This document shows positions 1-5,742 of a DNA stretch of 6,959 nucleotides, piece after piece. How positions within the stretch are numbered: the first letter of the stretch is position 1; every line of letters begins with the position of its first letter. The translations under genes and the position numbers were made by a program. Origin of the DNA: Thermosulfurimonas sp. GTDB lineage: Bacteria; Desulfobacterota; Thermodesulfobacteria; Thermodesulfobacteriales; Thermodesulfobacteriaceae. The stretch lies in assembly GCA_015487645.1 (NCBI GenBank), contig WFPH01000120.1, positions 1 through 6,959 of the forward strand. The letters run 5' to 3'. Under the pieces are notes generated by a model. It was not told where the DNA came from. It was given only the letters and a program-made list of their open reading frames with translations, and did no database searches.

Positions 1-456
1 CTTAATACCGGTCTCGAGCACCCGGATGTTCACATCCTGCTCCGTCAAATCCGGGGCGGGGCGGTGAATGGGATAGTACTTATCCGCCTGAATAGGCCCA
101 GCCTCGTCCACCGGGTCGCCCACCACATTCATAATGCGGCCCAGGGTAGCCTTACCCACCGGCACCTTGATGGGCGCTCCGGTAGCCACCACCTCTTGGC
201 CCCGGTAAAGGCCGTCGGTGGTGTCCATGGCGATGGTGCGTACTACATTGTCACCTAGCTGCTGGGCCACCTCCAGCACCAGGTTCCAGGGACGATCGTC
301 AATGGCCGGATTGGTCACCCGCAAGGCCTCGAGAATGCTCGGCAGGTAATCCGCAGAAAACTCTACGTCCACCACCGGACCCATGACCTGCACTACTCTG
401 CCCACCGCCTTAACCTCTATCTTTTGGCCCGCGACCTCGATCACCTTTTCCGCCAT
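1..456 (-). CDS. atpD: F1 ATP synthase beta subunit, N-terminal 152 residues (runs off the left edge)
   Basis: This is the catalytic beta subunit of the F1 headpiece (three copies per complex), which makes ATP from ADP and phosphate on the cytoplasmic face of the membrane. The reading frame is open from an ATG at 456 to base 1, giving 152 residues. The beta-barrel domain is recognisable from GRVVQVMGPVVDVEF (residues 19-33) through TIAMDTTDGL and RGQEV. The segment LGRIMNVVGDPVDEAGPI (105-122) leads into the nucleotide-binding domain. The window ends just before the expected Walker A loop, so the catalytic residues cannot be inspected. The start is fixed by a strong Shine-Dalgarno 8 bases upstream. 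It makes the protein about 15 residues longer at the N-terminus than the usual short leader before the G-x-[IV]-V-x-V strand. It lies 34 bases after atpG, and atpC (epsilon) is expected next, outside the window. Confidence 0.97.
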   Translation of the reverse strand, partial: MAEKVIEVAGQKIEVKAVGRVVQVMGPVVDVEFSADYLPSILEALRVTNPAIDDRPWNLVLEVAQQLGDNVVRTIAMDTTDGLYRGQEVVATGAPIKVPVGKATLGRIMNVVGDPVDEAGPIQADKYYPIHRPAPDLTEQDVNIRVLETGIK

Positions 457-463
457 ATCCCTT

Positions 464-473
464 ACTCCTCCTT
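464..473 (-). promoter_or_regulatory. Strong Shine-Dalgarno of atpD
   Basis: On the minus strand the bases read AAGGAGGAGT, ending 7-8 bases before the ATG at 456. This is the best ribosome-binding site in the atp cluster and supports the long N-terminal start of beta over an internal start. It lies in the 34-base atpG-atpD gap, which holds nothing else I can recognise. Confidence 0.85.
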
Positions 474-490
474 AAGTATTCAGGTTGATT

Positions 491-1369
491 TTAGCCTTGC
501 TTAATGGCCTCCGCACCACCCACAATATCCATAAGTTCTTTGGTGATGGAGGCCTGCCTGGTCTTATTGAAAAGGAGCGTAAGCTCTCGCACCATGTCTC
601 CACAGGCCCGGTTGGCATTGTCCATGGCCGTCATACGGGCTGCCTGCTCACTCACAGCCGTCTCGAGCATAGCCGCGTAAACCCGCGTGTTCACATACAT
701 GGGAAGAATCTGATCAAAGAGCTCCTCCGGCGAAGGTTCGTAAATAGGCGCTCCCTTAAAGCCCTCTTCCTTCTCTTGACTCTCCTCAACACTGATAGGC
801 AGAAGTTTCTCCCGCTTGGGAACCTGACGCACCACGTTGATGAAATAACCGTAAATCACATGAGCCTCGTCAATCTCACCATCCAGGAAGGCCCGCATGG
901 TCCGGCGGGCAATGGTCCGGGCATCCTGCATGATGACCCGGCCCATGACATCCGTATAGCTCTCCAGTACTTCCGCCCGCCGACGGAAGTACTGGTACCC
1001 CTTTTTACCCACACAAATGAGCTTTACGGCCTGCCCCTGAGCCTCCCTCTCCGCAATAAACTTCTCGGCTTCCTTGATGAGGTTGCTATTGAAGGCTCCG
1101 CACAACCCTCGATCAGCTGTCACCAGAACCAATCCAACCGTCTTCACCTCCCGGACGGCCATCAGCGGAAATTGCGAAGGCAAAACCGCCCCGCTGGCCA
1201 CCAGCTCTGTGATAACCTCCCGGAACTTTTCGCCATAAGGCCGGAATTGCTCCAGACGAGTCTGGGCGCCGCGGAGCTTGGCCGCGGCCACCATATTCAT
1301 GGCCCGGGTAATCTGGCCAATCTTCTTAATGGCCTCTATTTTTCGGCGAATATCCCTTAAGTTAGGCAT
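491..1369 (-). CDS. atpG: F1 ATP synthase gamma subunit
   Basis: This is the central rotor shaft of F1, which couples rotation of the c-ring to conformational change in the alpha3beta3 hexamer. The protein has 292 residues, normal for the family. The N-terminal helix contains IKKIGQITRAMNMVAAAKLR (residues 14-33). The middle Rossmann-like domain carries the diagnostic DRGLCGAFNSN (86-96). The C-terminal helix contains MDNANRA, LFNKTRQASIT and ends in ELMDIVGGAEAI, so both halves of the shaft coiled coil are present. The ATG at 1369 follows the atpA stop by 11 bases. The stop itself merges with the ribosome-binding site (TAAGGGG, about 7 bases before the ATG), so translation of gamma is probably coupled to alpha. 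Nothing looks broken or unusual. The C-terminal motifs rule out other families. Confidence 0.98.
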   Translation of the reverse strand: MPNLRDIRRKIEAIKKIGQITRAMNMVAAAKLRGAQTRLEQFRPYGEKFREVITELVASGAVLPSQFPLMAVREVKTVGLVLVTADRGLCGAFNSNLIKEAEKFIAEREAQGQAVKLICVGKKGYQYFRRRAEVLESYTDVMGRVIMQDARTIARRTMRAFLDGEIDEAHVIYGYFINVVRQVPKREKLLPISVEESQEKEEGFKGAPIYEPSPEELFDQILPMYVNTRVYAAMLETAVSEQAARMTAMDNANRACGDMVRELTLLFNKTRQASITKELMDIVGGAEAIKQG

Positions 1370-1380
1370 CTCTTAACCCC

Positions 1381-2925
1381 TTACGGCACCGGTACAGGTT
1401 CTACATTGTAATTTTTCTTGAACTCTTCATTAAACTCCTTCATGGCCGCATGCATCTTTTCTTCAAGCTCCGGGCTGATCTCTTGCTTCTCCCGAATCTC
1501 CTTGTAGATCTCCGGATAACGACTCTCAATGAATTGATAAAGCTCCCGCTCGTAGTCTGCCAGCACCTCCAGAGGCATCTCATCGAGATAGCCCCTGGTG
1601 CCCGCAAAGAGAATACAAACCTGTTTTTCTACCGGTAGCGGCTGATACTGAGGCTGCTTGAGAATCTCGGTGAGTCGAGCTCCCCGGTGCAACACCCTCT
1701 GGGTGGCCCGGTCGAGCTCCGATCCAAACTGCGCAAAAGCCGCAAGCTCCCGGTACTGGGCCAATTCCAGACGCAACCTTCCGGCCACCTGCTTCATGGC
1801 CTTAATCTGAGCCGCACCTCCCACTCGGGAGACCGAAAGCCCAACGTTAATAGCCGGACGAATACCGGCAAAGAAAAGACCCGGCTCAAGATAAACCTGG
1901 CCATCCGTAATAGAGATCACATTGGTGGGAATATAGGCCGAAACGTCTCCCTGCAGGGTCTCAATGATGGGGAGAGCCGTAAGCGAACCGCCACCATACT
2001 TTTCGTTGAGTTTGGCCGCCCGCTCAAGAAGCCGCGAGTGGTTGTAGAAGATGTCGCCAGGATAGGCCTCACGTCCCGGCGGACGACGCAAAAGCAGCGA
2101 AACTTCACGGTAGGCGTTGGCCTGTTTGGACAGATCGTCATATATGATAAGCGCATGCCGGCCGGTATCCCGGAAGTACTCTCCCATAGCACAACCGGCA
2201 TAGGGGGCAATGTACTGCAGCGTAGCCGGATCCGAGGCGCAGGCCACCACCACGGTGGTGTACTCCATGGCCCCGTACTTCCGCAGCGTCTCCACAATCT
2301 GGGCCACCGTGGACTTTTTCTGCCCCACGGCCACGTAGATGCAGTAAACGTCCGTATCCTTCTGCGCCAAGATAGCATCCACACAGATAGCCGTCTTCCC
2401 GGTCTGACGGTCACCGATGATGAGCTCACGCTGCCCCCGACCGATAGGGGTCATGGCATCGATGGCCTTAAGCCCGGTGTACATGGGCTCATGCACCGGA
2501 CGCCGAGCAATGATCCCGGGAGCCTTCACCTCGATACGCCGGAACTCCTTGGCCTCGATAGGCCCCTTACCGTCCAGCGGACGCCCGAGGGGATCTACTA
2601 CTCGGCCGATCACGGCCTCCCCTACCGGAACCTCCGCGATTCGGCCCGTCCGTTTGGCGATATCCCCCTCTTTGATCTTGGTGGCATCACCCATGATGGG
2701 GACACCCACATTGTCGAACTCCAGGTTCAACGCGATACCCATTTCTCCGCCCGGGAACTCAATGAGCTCCATGGCCTGACAGTTTCGCAAACCATATACC
2801 CGGGCCACGCCATCTCCCACCGAGATGACCACACCCATCTCATTGAGATCGACCTTCTTCTCGTATTCCTCGATCCTCTTTTTAATCAGATCACTAATTT
2901 CCTCGGCTCTAATTCCCTGCTGCAT
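1381..2925 (-). CDS. atpA: F1 ATP synthase alpha subunit
   Basis: This is the non-catalytic nucleotide-binding subunit of F1 (three copies), alternating with beta in the hexamer. It is 514 residues, slightly longer than the roughly 500 typical of the family. The order is: N-terminal helix that contacts delta (1-25), beta-barrel (about 27-95, including VVISVGDGVARVYGL), Walker A GDRQTGKT (171-178), IYDDLSKQ (261-268), and the RPPGREAYPGD segment (281-291). The arginine finger reaching into the beta catalytic site is R367 in SVSRVGGAAQ. The C-terminal helical domain ends in an acidic/basic helix and VEPVPVP. The ATG at 2925 comes one base after the atpH stop, with AGGTGG 6 bases upstream lying inside the end of atpH, so initiation is probably coupled to delta. 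All key residues are in place. Confidence 0.99.
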   Translation of the reverse strand: MQQGIRAEEISDLIKKRIEEYEKKVDLNEMGVVISVGDGVARVYGLRNCQAMELIEFPGGEMGIALNLEFDNVGVPIMGDATKIKEGDIAKRTGRIAEVPVGEAVIGRVVDPLGRPLDGKGPIEAKEFRRIEVKAPGIIARRPVHEPMYTGLKAIDAMTPIGRGQRELIIGDRQTGKTAICVDAILAQKDTDVYCIYVAVGQKKSTVAQIVETLRKYGAMEYTTVVVACASDPATLQYIAPYAGCAMGEYFRDTGRHALIIYDDLSKQANAYREVSLLLRRPPGREAYPGDIFYNHSRLLERAAKLNEKYGGGSLTALPIIETLQGDVSAYIPTNVISITDGQVYLEPGLFFAGIRPAINVGLSVSRVGGAAQIKAMKQVAGRLRLELAQYRELAAFAQFGSELDRATQRVLHRGARLTEILKQPQYQPLPVEKQVCILFAGTRGYLDEMPLEVLADYERELYQFIESRYPEIYKEIREKQEISPELEEKMHAAMKEFNEEFKKNYNVEPVPVP

Positions 2926-2926
2926 A

Positions 2927-3478
2927 TTAGGCCACCTCTCCCTTTATTATGGATTCTTTAAAGGCCTCAAGCTGGGTCCGGACGCTACCGTCCAGAACCA
3001 GATCTCCTATCCTAACCACTAACCCCCCGATAAGATCGGGATCTTCCTGAATGAGGAGCTTGACCTCTTTGCCCGTAAGCTTTTTCAAAGCCTCCGCAAG
3101 CTGCCCCTGCTCCTCCTCTCCCAATCCAAAGGCCGCTCGCACCTCCGCTCGCACGATCCCAAGCTCCTCATCCAGAAGCTGATCGTAGGCTTCCAAAATA
3201 GCCTGGATGAACTGGATTCGTTTCTTTTCTACCAGAAGCCTCAGGAAACGGGCCACCTCCTCATCTAACGAAAGCCCCTTGATAATATCCTCCACGATCT
3301 CCATCTTGAGATCCGGAGGATAGATGGGGCTCTCAAGGGCTTCCAGCACCTCCGGAGAGGAAGCCAGAAAATCCCCGACTTTTTTCAGTTCCTCTCCGTA
3401 CTCCTTTACCTTGCCCCGCTCTTTAGCCGCTGCGAAAAGACCCCTGGCATACTTTTGGGCTACGATTGTCCTAATCAA
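2927..3478 (-). CDS. atpH: F1 ATP synthase delta subunit, TTG start
   Basis: This is the single-copy peripheral-stalk subunit (OSCP homologue) that ties the b/b' dimer to the top of the alpha3beta3 hexamer. It has 183 residues, normal for the family. The N-terminal six-helix domain starts TIVAQKYARGLF (residues 4-15). The C-terminal part carries the family signature GGLVVRIGDLVLDGSVRTQL (151-170). The start is a TTG at 3478 whose last two bases lie within the atpF stop (TTGA, 4-base overlap). No ATG or GTG is available nearby in frame without losing the first helix; the next Met is residue 59. The upstream purine run AGAGGGTGG is a modest ribosome-binding site. A weak start at a stop-start overlap suggests translation by re-initiation from atpF, which suits a one-per-complex subunit. 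That last point is inference. Confidence 0.97.
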   Translation of the reverse strand: MIRTIVAQKYARGLFAAAKERGKVKEYGEELKKVGDFLASSPEVLEALESPIYPPDLKMEIVEDIIKGLSLDEEVARFLRLLVEKKRIQFIQAILEAYDQLLDEELGIVRAEVRAAFGLGEEEQGQLAEALKKLTGKEVKLLIQEDPDLIGGLVVRIGDLVLDGSVRTQLEAFKESIIKGEVA

Positions 3479-4155
3479 TGGACCACCCTCTTTACGTTTT
3501 CTATCTTTTCCACAAACTCTTTAAAGAGTCTTTTTTGGTCCTCGGGGGTAATGTTTTTACGCAGGATTTCCTCGGCCATCCTGACCGCAAGCTCCGCCAC
3601 CTCTCGCTGAAGCTCAACCTTGGCCCGAGCCACCTCTTGCTGGATATAGAGTTCCGCCTGCTGTTTAATCCGCTCCGCGTTCTTCTTGGCCTCCTCTATA
3701 ATCCGCTGCGCTTCATGCTCACCCTGCTCACGAAAAGACTCAAGCAACCGCTGGGCCTCGGCCTCAAGCCCCTTCAGCTTCTCCTGAAGCTCGGCGTATC
3801 GCCGCTCGGCCTCCTCCTTCTTGGCCATCAGATCTTCATACTCGTTAATAATAGCCTCCCGACGGGAACGGAAGAGATTGACGACAGGATCCTTCCCAAA
3901 CTTATAGAGAATAGCCACCAAGATAAGAAAGTTTATCAACCACCAGATAAAATTATTGATCTGCTCCCGGGTAACACCCTCGTAGGCCCCAGCCTCATGA
4001 GAAACCGCCCCACGAGTTCCGTGGACCACCGCCTCTGTGGCACCCCCTTCAGCGGCCATAGCCGACGTAGCAGGCCAAAAGGCTACCTTTACCGCCAGAC
4101 CACAACCGCCCAAGACAAGCCCCAAAACCAAAAGCCAGCCCCAAATCCTTCTCAT
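3475..4155 (-). CDS. atpF: Fo ATP synthase b subunit with N-terminal signal-like leader
   Basis: This is a peripheral-stalk (stator) subunit that anchors in the membrane and reaches up to delta. It has 226 residues, longer than the roughly 156 of E. coli b because of a leader. Residues 1-18 are a basic N-terminus plus hydrophobic core ending in LGGC. Residues 30-36 (ATSAMAAE) resemble a signal peptidase I site. A presumably periplasmic linker follows to about residue 65. The membrane segment is about 67-86 (NNFIWWLINFLILVAILYKF). After that comes a long charged helix (about 92-195) expected to pair with b', and a C-terminal segment NITPEDQKRLFKEFVEKIENV. The ATG at 4155 overlaps the b' stop (ATGA) and follows GGGAGG at good spacing, so the leader is really translated. 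Leaders of this kind are known on b subunits of delta-proteobacterial-type synthases. The possible lipobox is discussed as a finding. Confidence 0.95.
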   Translation of the reverse strand: MRRIWGWLLVLGLVLGGCGLAVKVAFWPATSAMAAEGGATEAVVHGTRGAVSHEAGAYEGVTREQINNFIWWLINFLILVAILYKFGKDPVVNLFRSRREAIINEYEDLMAKKEEAERRYAELQEKLKGLEAEAQRLLESFREQGEHEAQRIIEEAKKNAERIKQQAELYIQQEVARAKVELQREVAELAVRMAEEILRKNITPEDQKRLFKEFVEKIENVKRVVH

Positions 4156-4577
4156 AGCGCCCTCCCGAGGATCTTCTCCGCCATAGCCCGCGAAAAGACC
4201 TCCACCTGCTCGGAGAGGGCCTTCCGGGCGCTTTCAATTTGACTCCGTATCTCACTAAAAACCTTTTCCTTATAAGCCTCAGCCTCCCTAGCCGCAGCCT
4301 CAAGGATCTGGCGCTCCTCCTCTCGAGCCTTGGCCCGCAAGGCTTCCCTCTCGGCCGCCGCACGACTGCGAGCCTCGGCCAACCCCTTCTCGTAAGCTTT
4401 AAGACTCTCCTCGGCCTTAGCTAAAAGCTCCTCGGTTTCGGACTTGAGCCCTTCGAAACGACTCTTTCTTTCCTCAAGGGTACGCATCACGGGCCGAATA
4501 AGAATAGCATTCAAAATAAAGGTAAGGATGAGGGCCTGAGCGATGGTAATCCAGAAAGTAATATCAAAGTTAAGCAT
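4152..4577 (-). CDS. atpF': Fo ATP synthase b' subunit (second b-type stalk protein)
   Basis: This is the partner of b in a heterodimeric peripheral stalk. It has 141 residues. The short N-terminus MLNFDITFW leads into one membrane segment (about 7-28, ending in LIRPVM). A long Glu/Lys/Arg/Ala-rich helix (about 33-125) follows, with the typical RTLEERKSRFEG start and AEKILGRAL end. There is no signal-like leader, in contrast to the next gene. It is the first gene of the atp cluster, 94 bases after rodA, with its own promoter candidate upstream. Its TGA overlaps the atpF ATG in an ATGA, so the two stalk proteins are probably translated in a coupled way at equal amounts. Assignment as b' rather than b rests on position and small size; the two are homologous and annotation pipelines may call both AtpF. 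Confidence 0.93.
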   Translation of the reverse strand: MLNFDITFWITIAQALILTFILNAILIRPVMRTLEERKSRFEGLKSETEELLAKAEESLKAYEKGLAEARSRAAAEREALRAKAREEERQILEAAAREAEAYKEKVFSEIRSQIESARKALSEQVEVFSRAMAEKILGRAL

Positions 4578-4579
4578 AG

Positions 4580-4595
4580 CCTCCTCTGCCTCCCC
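4580..4595 (-). promoter_or_regulatory. Tandem Shine-Dalgarno sequences of atpF'
   Basis: The minus strand carries GGGGAGG (4589-4595, 11 bases before the ATG) and AGAGGAGG (4580-4587, only 2 bases before it when aligned on AGGAGG). One is slightly far and the other slightly close, but together they make a purine-rich loading site for the first atp gene. Which one is used cannot be decided by eye. Confidence 0.6.
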
Positions 4596-4616
4596 AGCTT
4601 TTGCAGACCAAGTTCG

Positions 4617-4645
4617 CTTTTAGCTTAAAGTGGATGTTATGTCAA
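4617..4645 (-). promoter_or_regulatory. Sigma70-type promoter for the atp cluster
   Basis: In the 94-base rodA-atpF' spacer the minus strand has a perfect -35 box TTGACA (4640-4645), exactly 17 bases, then TAAAAG (4617-4622, 4 of 6 matches to TATAAT). Transcription would start near 4610, giving a leader of about 33 bases to the ATG at 4577. The position, direction and spacing all fit a dedicated promoter for the ATP synthase genes. The weak last base of the -10 box is the main reservation. The spacer shows no hairpin followed by a T run, so no terminator separates rodA from the atp genes. Confidence 0.65.
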
Positions 4646-4671
4646 GCAATGTTTACGCCCAAAATGCCGGA

Positions 4672-5742
4672 TTATAGAAAAGAAAATCGCCTTCTCATCA
4701 CCGAAGCCATCATTCCTAACATAATCATATTGGAAAGAATGGAAGACCCCCCGTAACTCAAGAAAGGCAGGGGCACACTGGCCGTAGGAAGGATGCGTAA
4801 AACTCCCCCTAGATTTATAAAAACTTGCCAGAAGAGGGCCGAAGCTGCCCCGAAAGCCAGGAATCTTCCTAGGCAGTCCCGGGCGAGATATCCGGCTCTA
4901 AGGCCATAGAAGATTATCAGAGCATAAAGCAAAAGAACAGCCAACGAACCTATAAATCCCCATTCCTCGGCCCAAACCGCAAAGGCCAAATCCGTGTGTT
5001 TAGCCGGAAGATAATGTAATCGGGAAGAAAGCCCCTTCCGGAACCCCTGTCCTACAAGCCCTCCCGAGCCCACCGCTATGAGGGCCTGCCTAGTTTGATA
5101 AGACCAGCGCTTCTGGGTCTTGCCGGGCTTAAGAAAGGCCATAATCCTGGCTTTTTGATAAGGCTTGAGATTCCGCCAGAGAGGTGGACCTATCACAAAA
5201 GAGATCACCAGACCAGCCAAGGCTAGCCCTATAAGGAGCCGGCGGGAAAGACCGGCCAGAAAGATCAGACTTTCACAAATCACAAAGACCAAAAAGGCCT
5301 GATCAAGATCGCTTACCGCAATAAGGGCCACGGGGATTGCTACCAGCAAATTGGCCAGAGCAAACAAGGAAAAACTCAGACAGACTTCACGATGATGACA
5401 GAAAAGAAGGGCCAAAAGGATAATCAGGACAGGCTTGGCGAACTCCGAAGGCTGTAAACTGAAGGCACCAAAGTAAAGCCACCTTTTTCCCGCAAGGGCC
5501 ATGTATCCCAGGAGCAAAACCAGAAGGGTGTAAAGGGAAAAGATCCTCTGAAAGGTTAGAAACTTACGGTAGTCTAAAAGATAAAAGGTCAGAAAAGCCA
5601 GAGCCCCTACCAACAGAAAAAAGGCTTGGCGAATAAAATAGGCCGACCCCCCGGCACTCAGTTGATTGAGGAGACCGCACCCCAGGAGGGCCATAAGGGC
5701 CAGGAAAAAAGGCCATTCAACCAGCCAGGTCTGAAGCCTCAC
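4672..5742 (-). CDS. rodA: Rod-shape SEDS peptidoglycan polymerase RodA
   Basis: This is an inner-membrane glycosyltransferase of the SEDS family that polymerises lipid II into glycan strands for side-wall growth, working with PBP2. It has 356 residues with about ten membrane segments. Family motifs are GKRWLYFGAFSLQPSEFAKP (residues 85-104), GSGGLVGQGFRKG (225-237), LPAKHTDLAFAVWAEEWG (245-262) and LPLPFLSYGGSS near 324-334. D251 in HTD matches the aspartate known to be essential in E. coli and Thermus RodA. The choice of RodA over FtsW rests on the mrdA neighbour and the short termini. The start is GTG at 5742, overlapping the mrdA stop (GTGA). Two normally conserved stretches differ: the usual PDLG[ST] is SDLDQ (144-148), and the glycine before VPLP is serine (S322). 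Confidence 0.95.
   Translation of the reverse strand: MRLQTWLVEWPFFLALMALLGCGLLNQLSAGGSAYFIRQAFFLLVGALAFLTFYLLDYRKFLTFQRIFSLYTLLVLLLGYMALAGKRWLYFGAFSLQPSEFAKPVLIILLALLFCHHREVCLSFSLFALANLLVAIPVALIAVSDLDQAFLVFVICESLIFLAGLSRRLLIGLALAGLVISFVIGPPLWRNLKPYQKARIMAFLKPGKTQKRWSYQTRQALIAVGSGGLVGQGFRKGLSSRLHYLPAKHTDLAFAVWAEEWGFIGSLAVLLLYALIIFYGLRAGYLARDCLGRFLAFGAASALFWQVFINLGGVLRILPTASVPLPFLSYGGSSILSNMIMLGMMASVMRRRFSFL

Noticed and set aside
459..474. Possible hairpin presenting the atpD Shine-Dalgarno in a loop (CTTA-AGGAGGAG-TAAG)
   Set aside because: The stem is only 4 AT-rich pairs and would be unstable, especially in a thermophile. It is probably chance.
485..1360. Plus-strand open frame of 291 codons opposite atpG
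   Set aside because: It spans almost exactly atpG in antisense, has no family motifs, and lacks a convincing ribosome site. It is a shadow of the real gene.
1687..2961. Long open frame on the plus strand opposite atpA (424 codons)
   Set aside because: It is a mirror of the atpA codon pattern: GC-rich third positions leave few stops on the other strand. The translation has no recognisable domain and low complexity, and atpA is certain.
3478..4242. Plus-strand open frame of 254 codons opposite atpF, Leu-rich and membrane-like in look
   Set aside because: The Leu/hydrophobic richness is the antisense reading of Glu/Lys/Gln-rich coiled-coil codons (CTC/CTT opposite GAG/AAG). It is not an independent membrane protein.
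4578..4671. Rho-independent terminator or small RNA in the rodA-atpF' spacer
   Set aside because: No GC-rich stem followed by a T run is present on either strand, and the space is taken up by the promoter and ribosome site.
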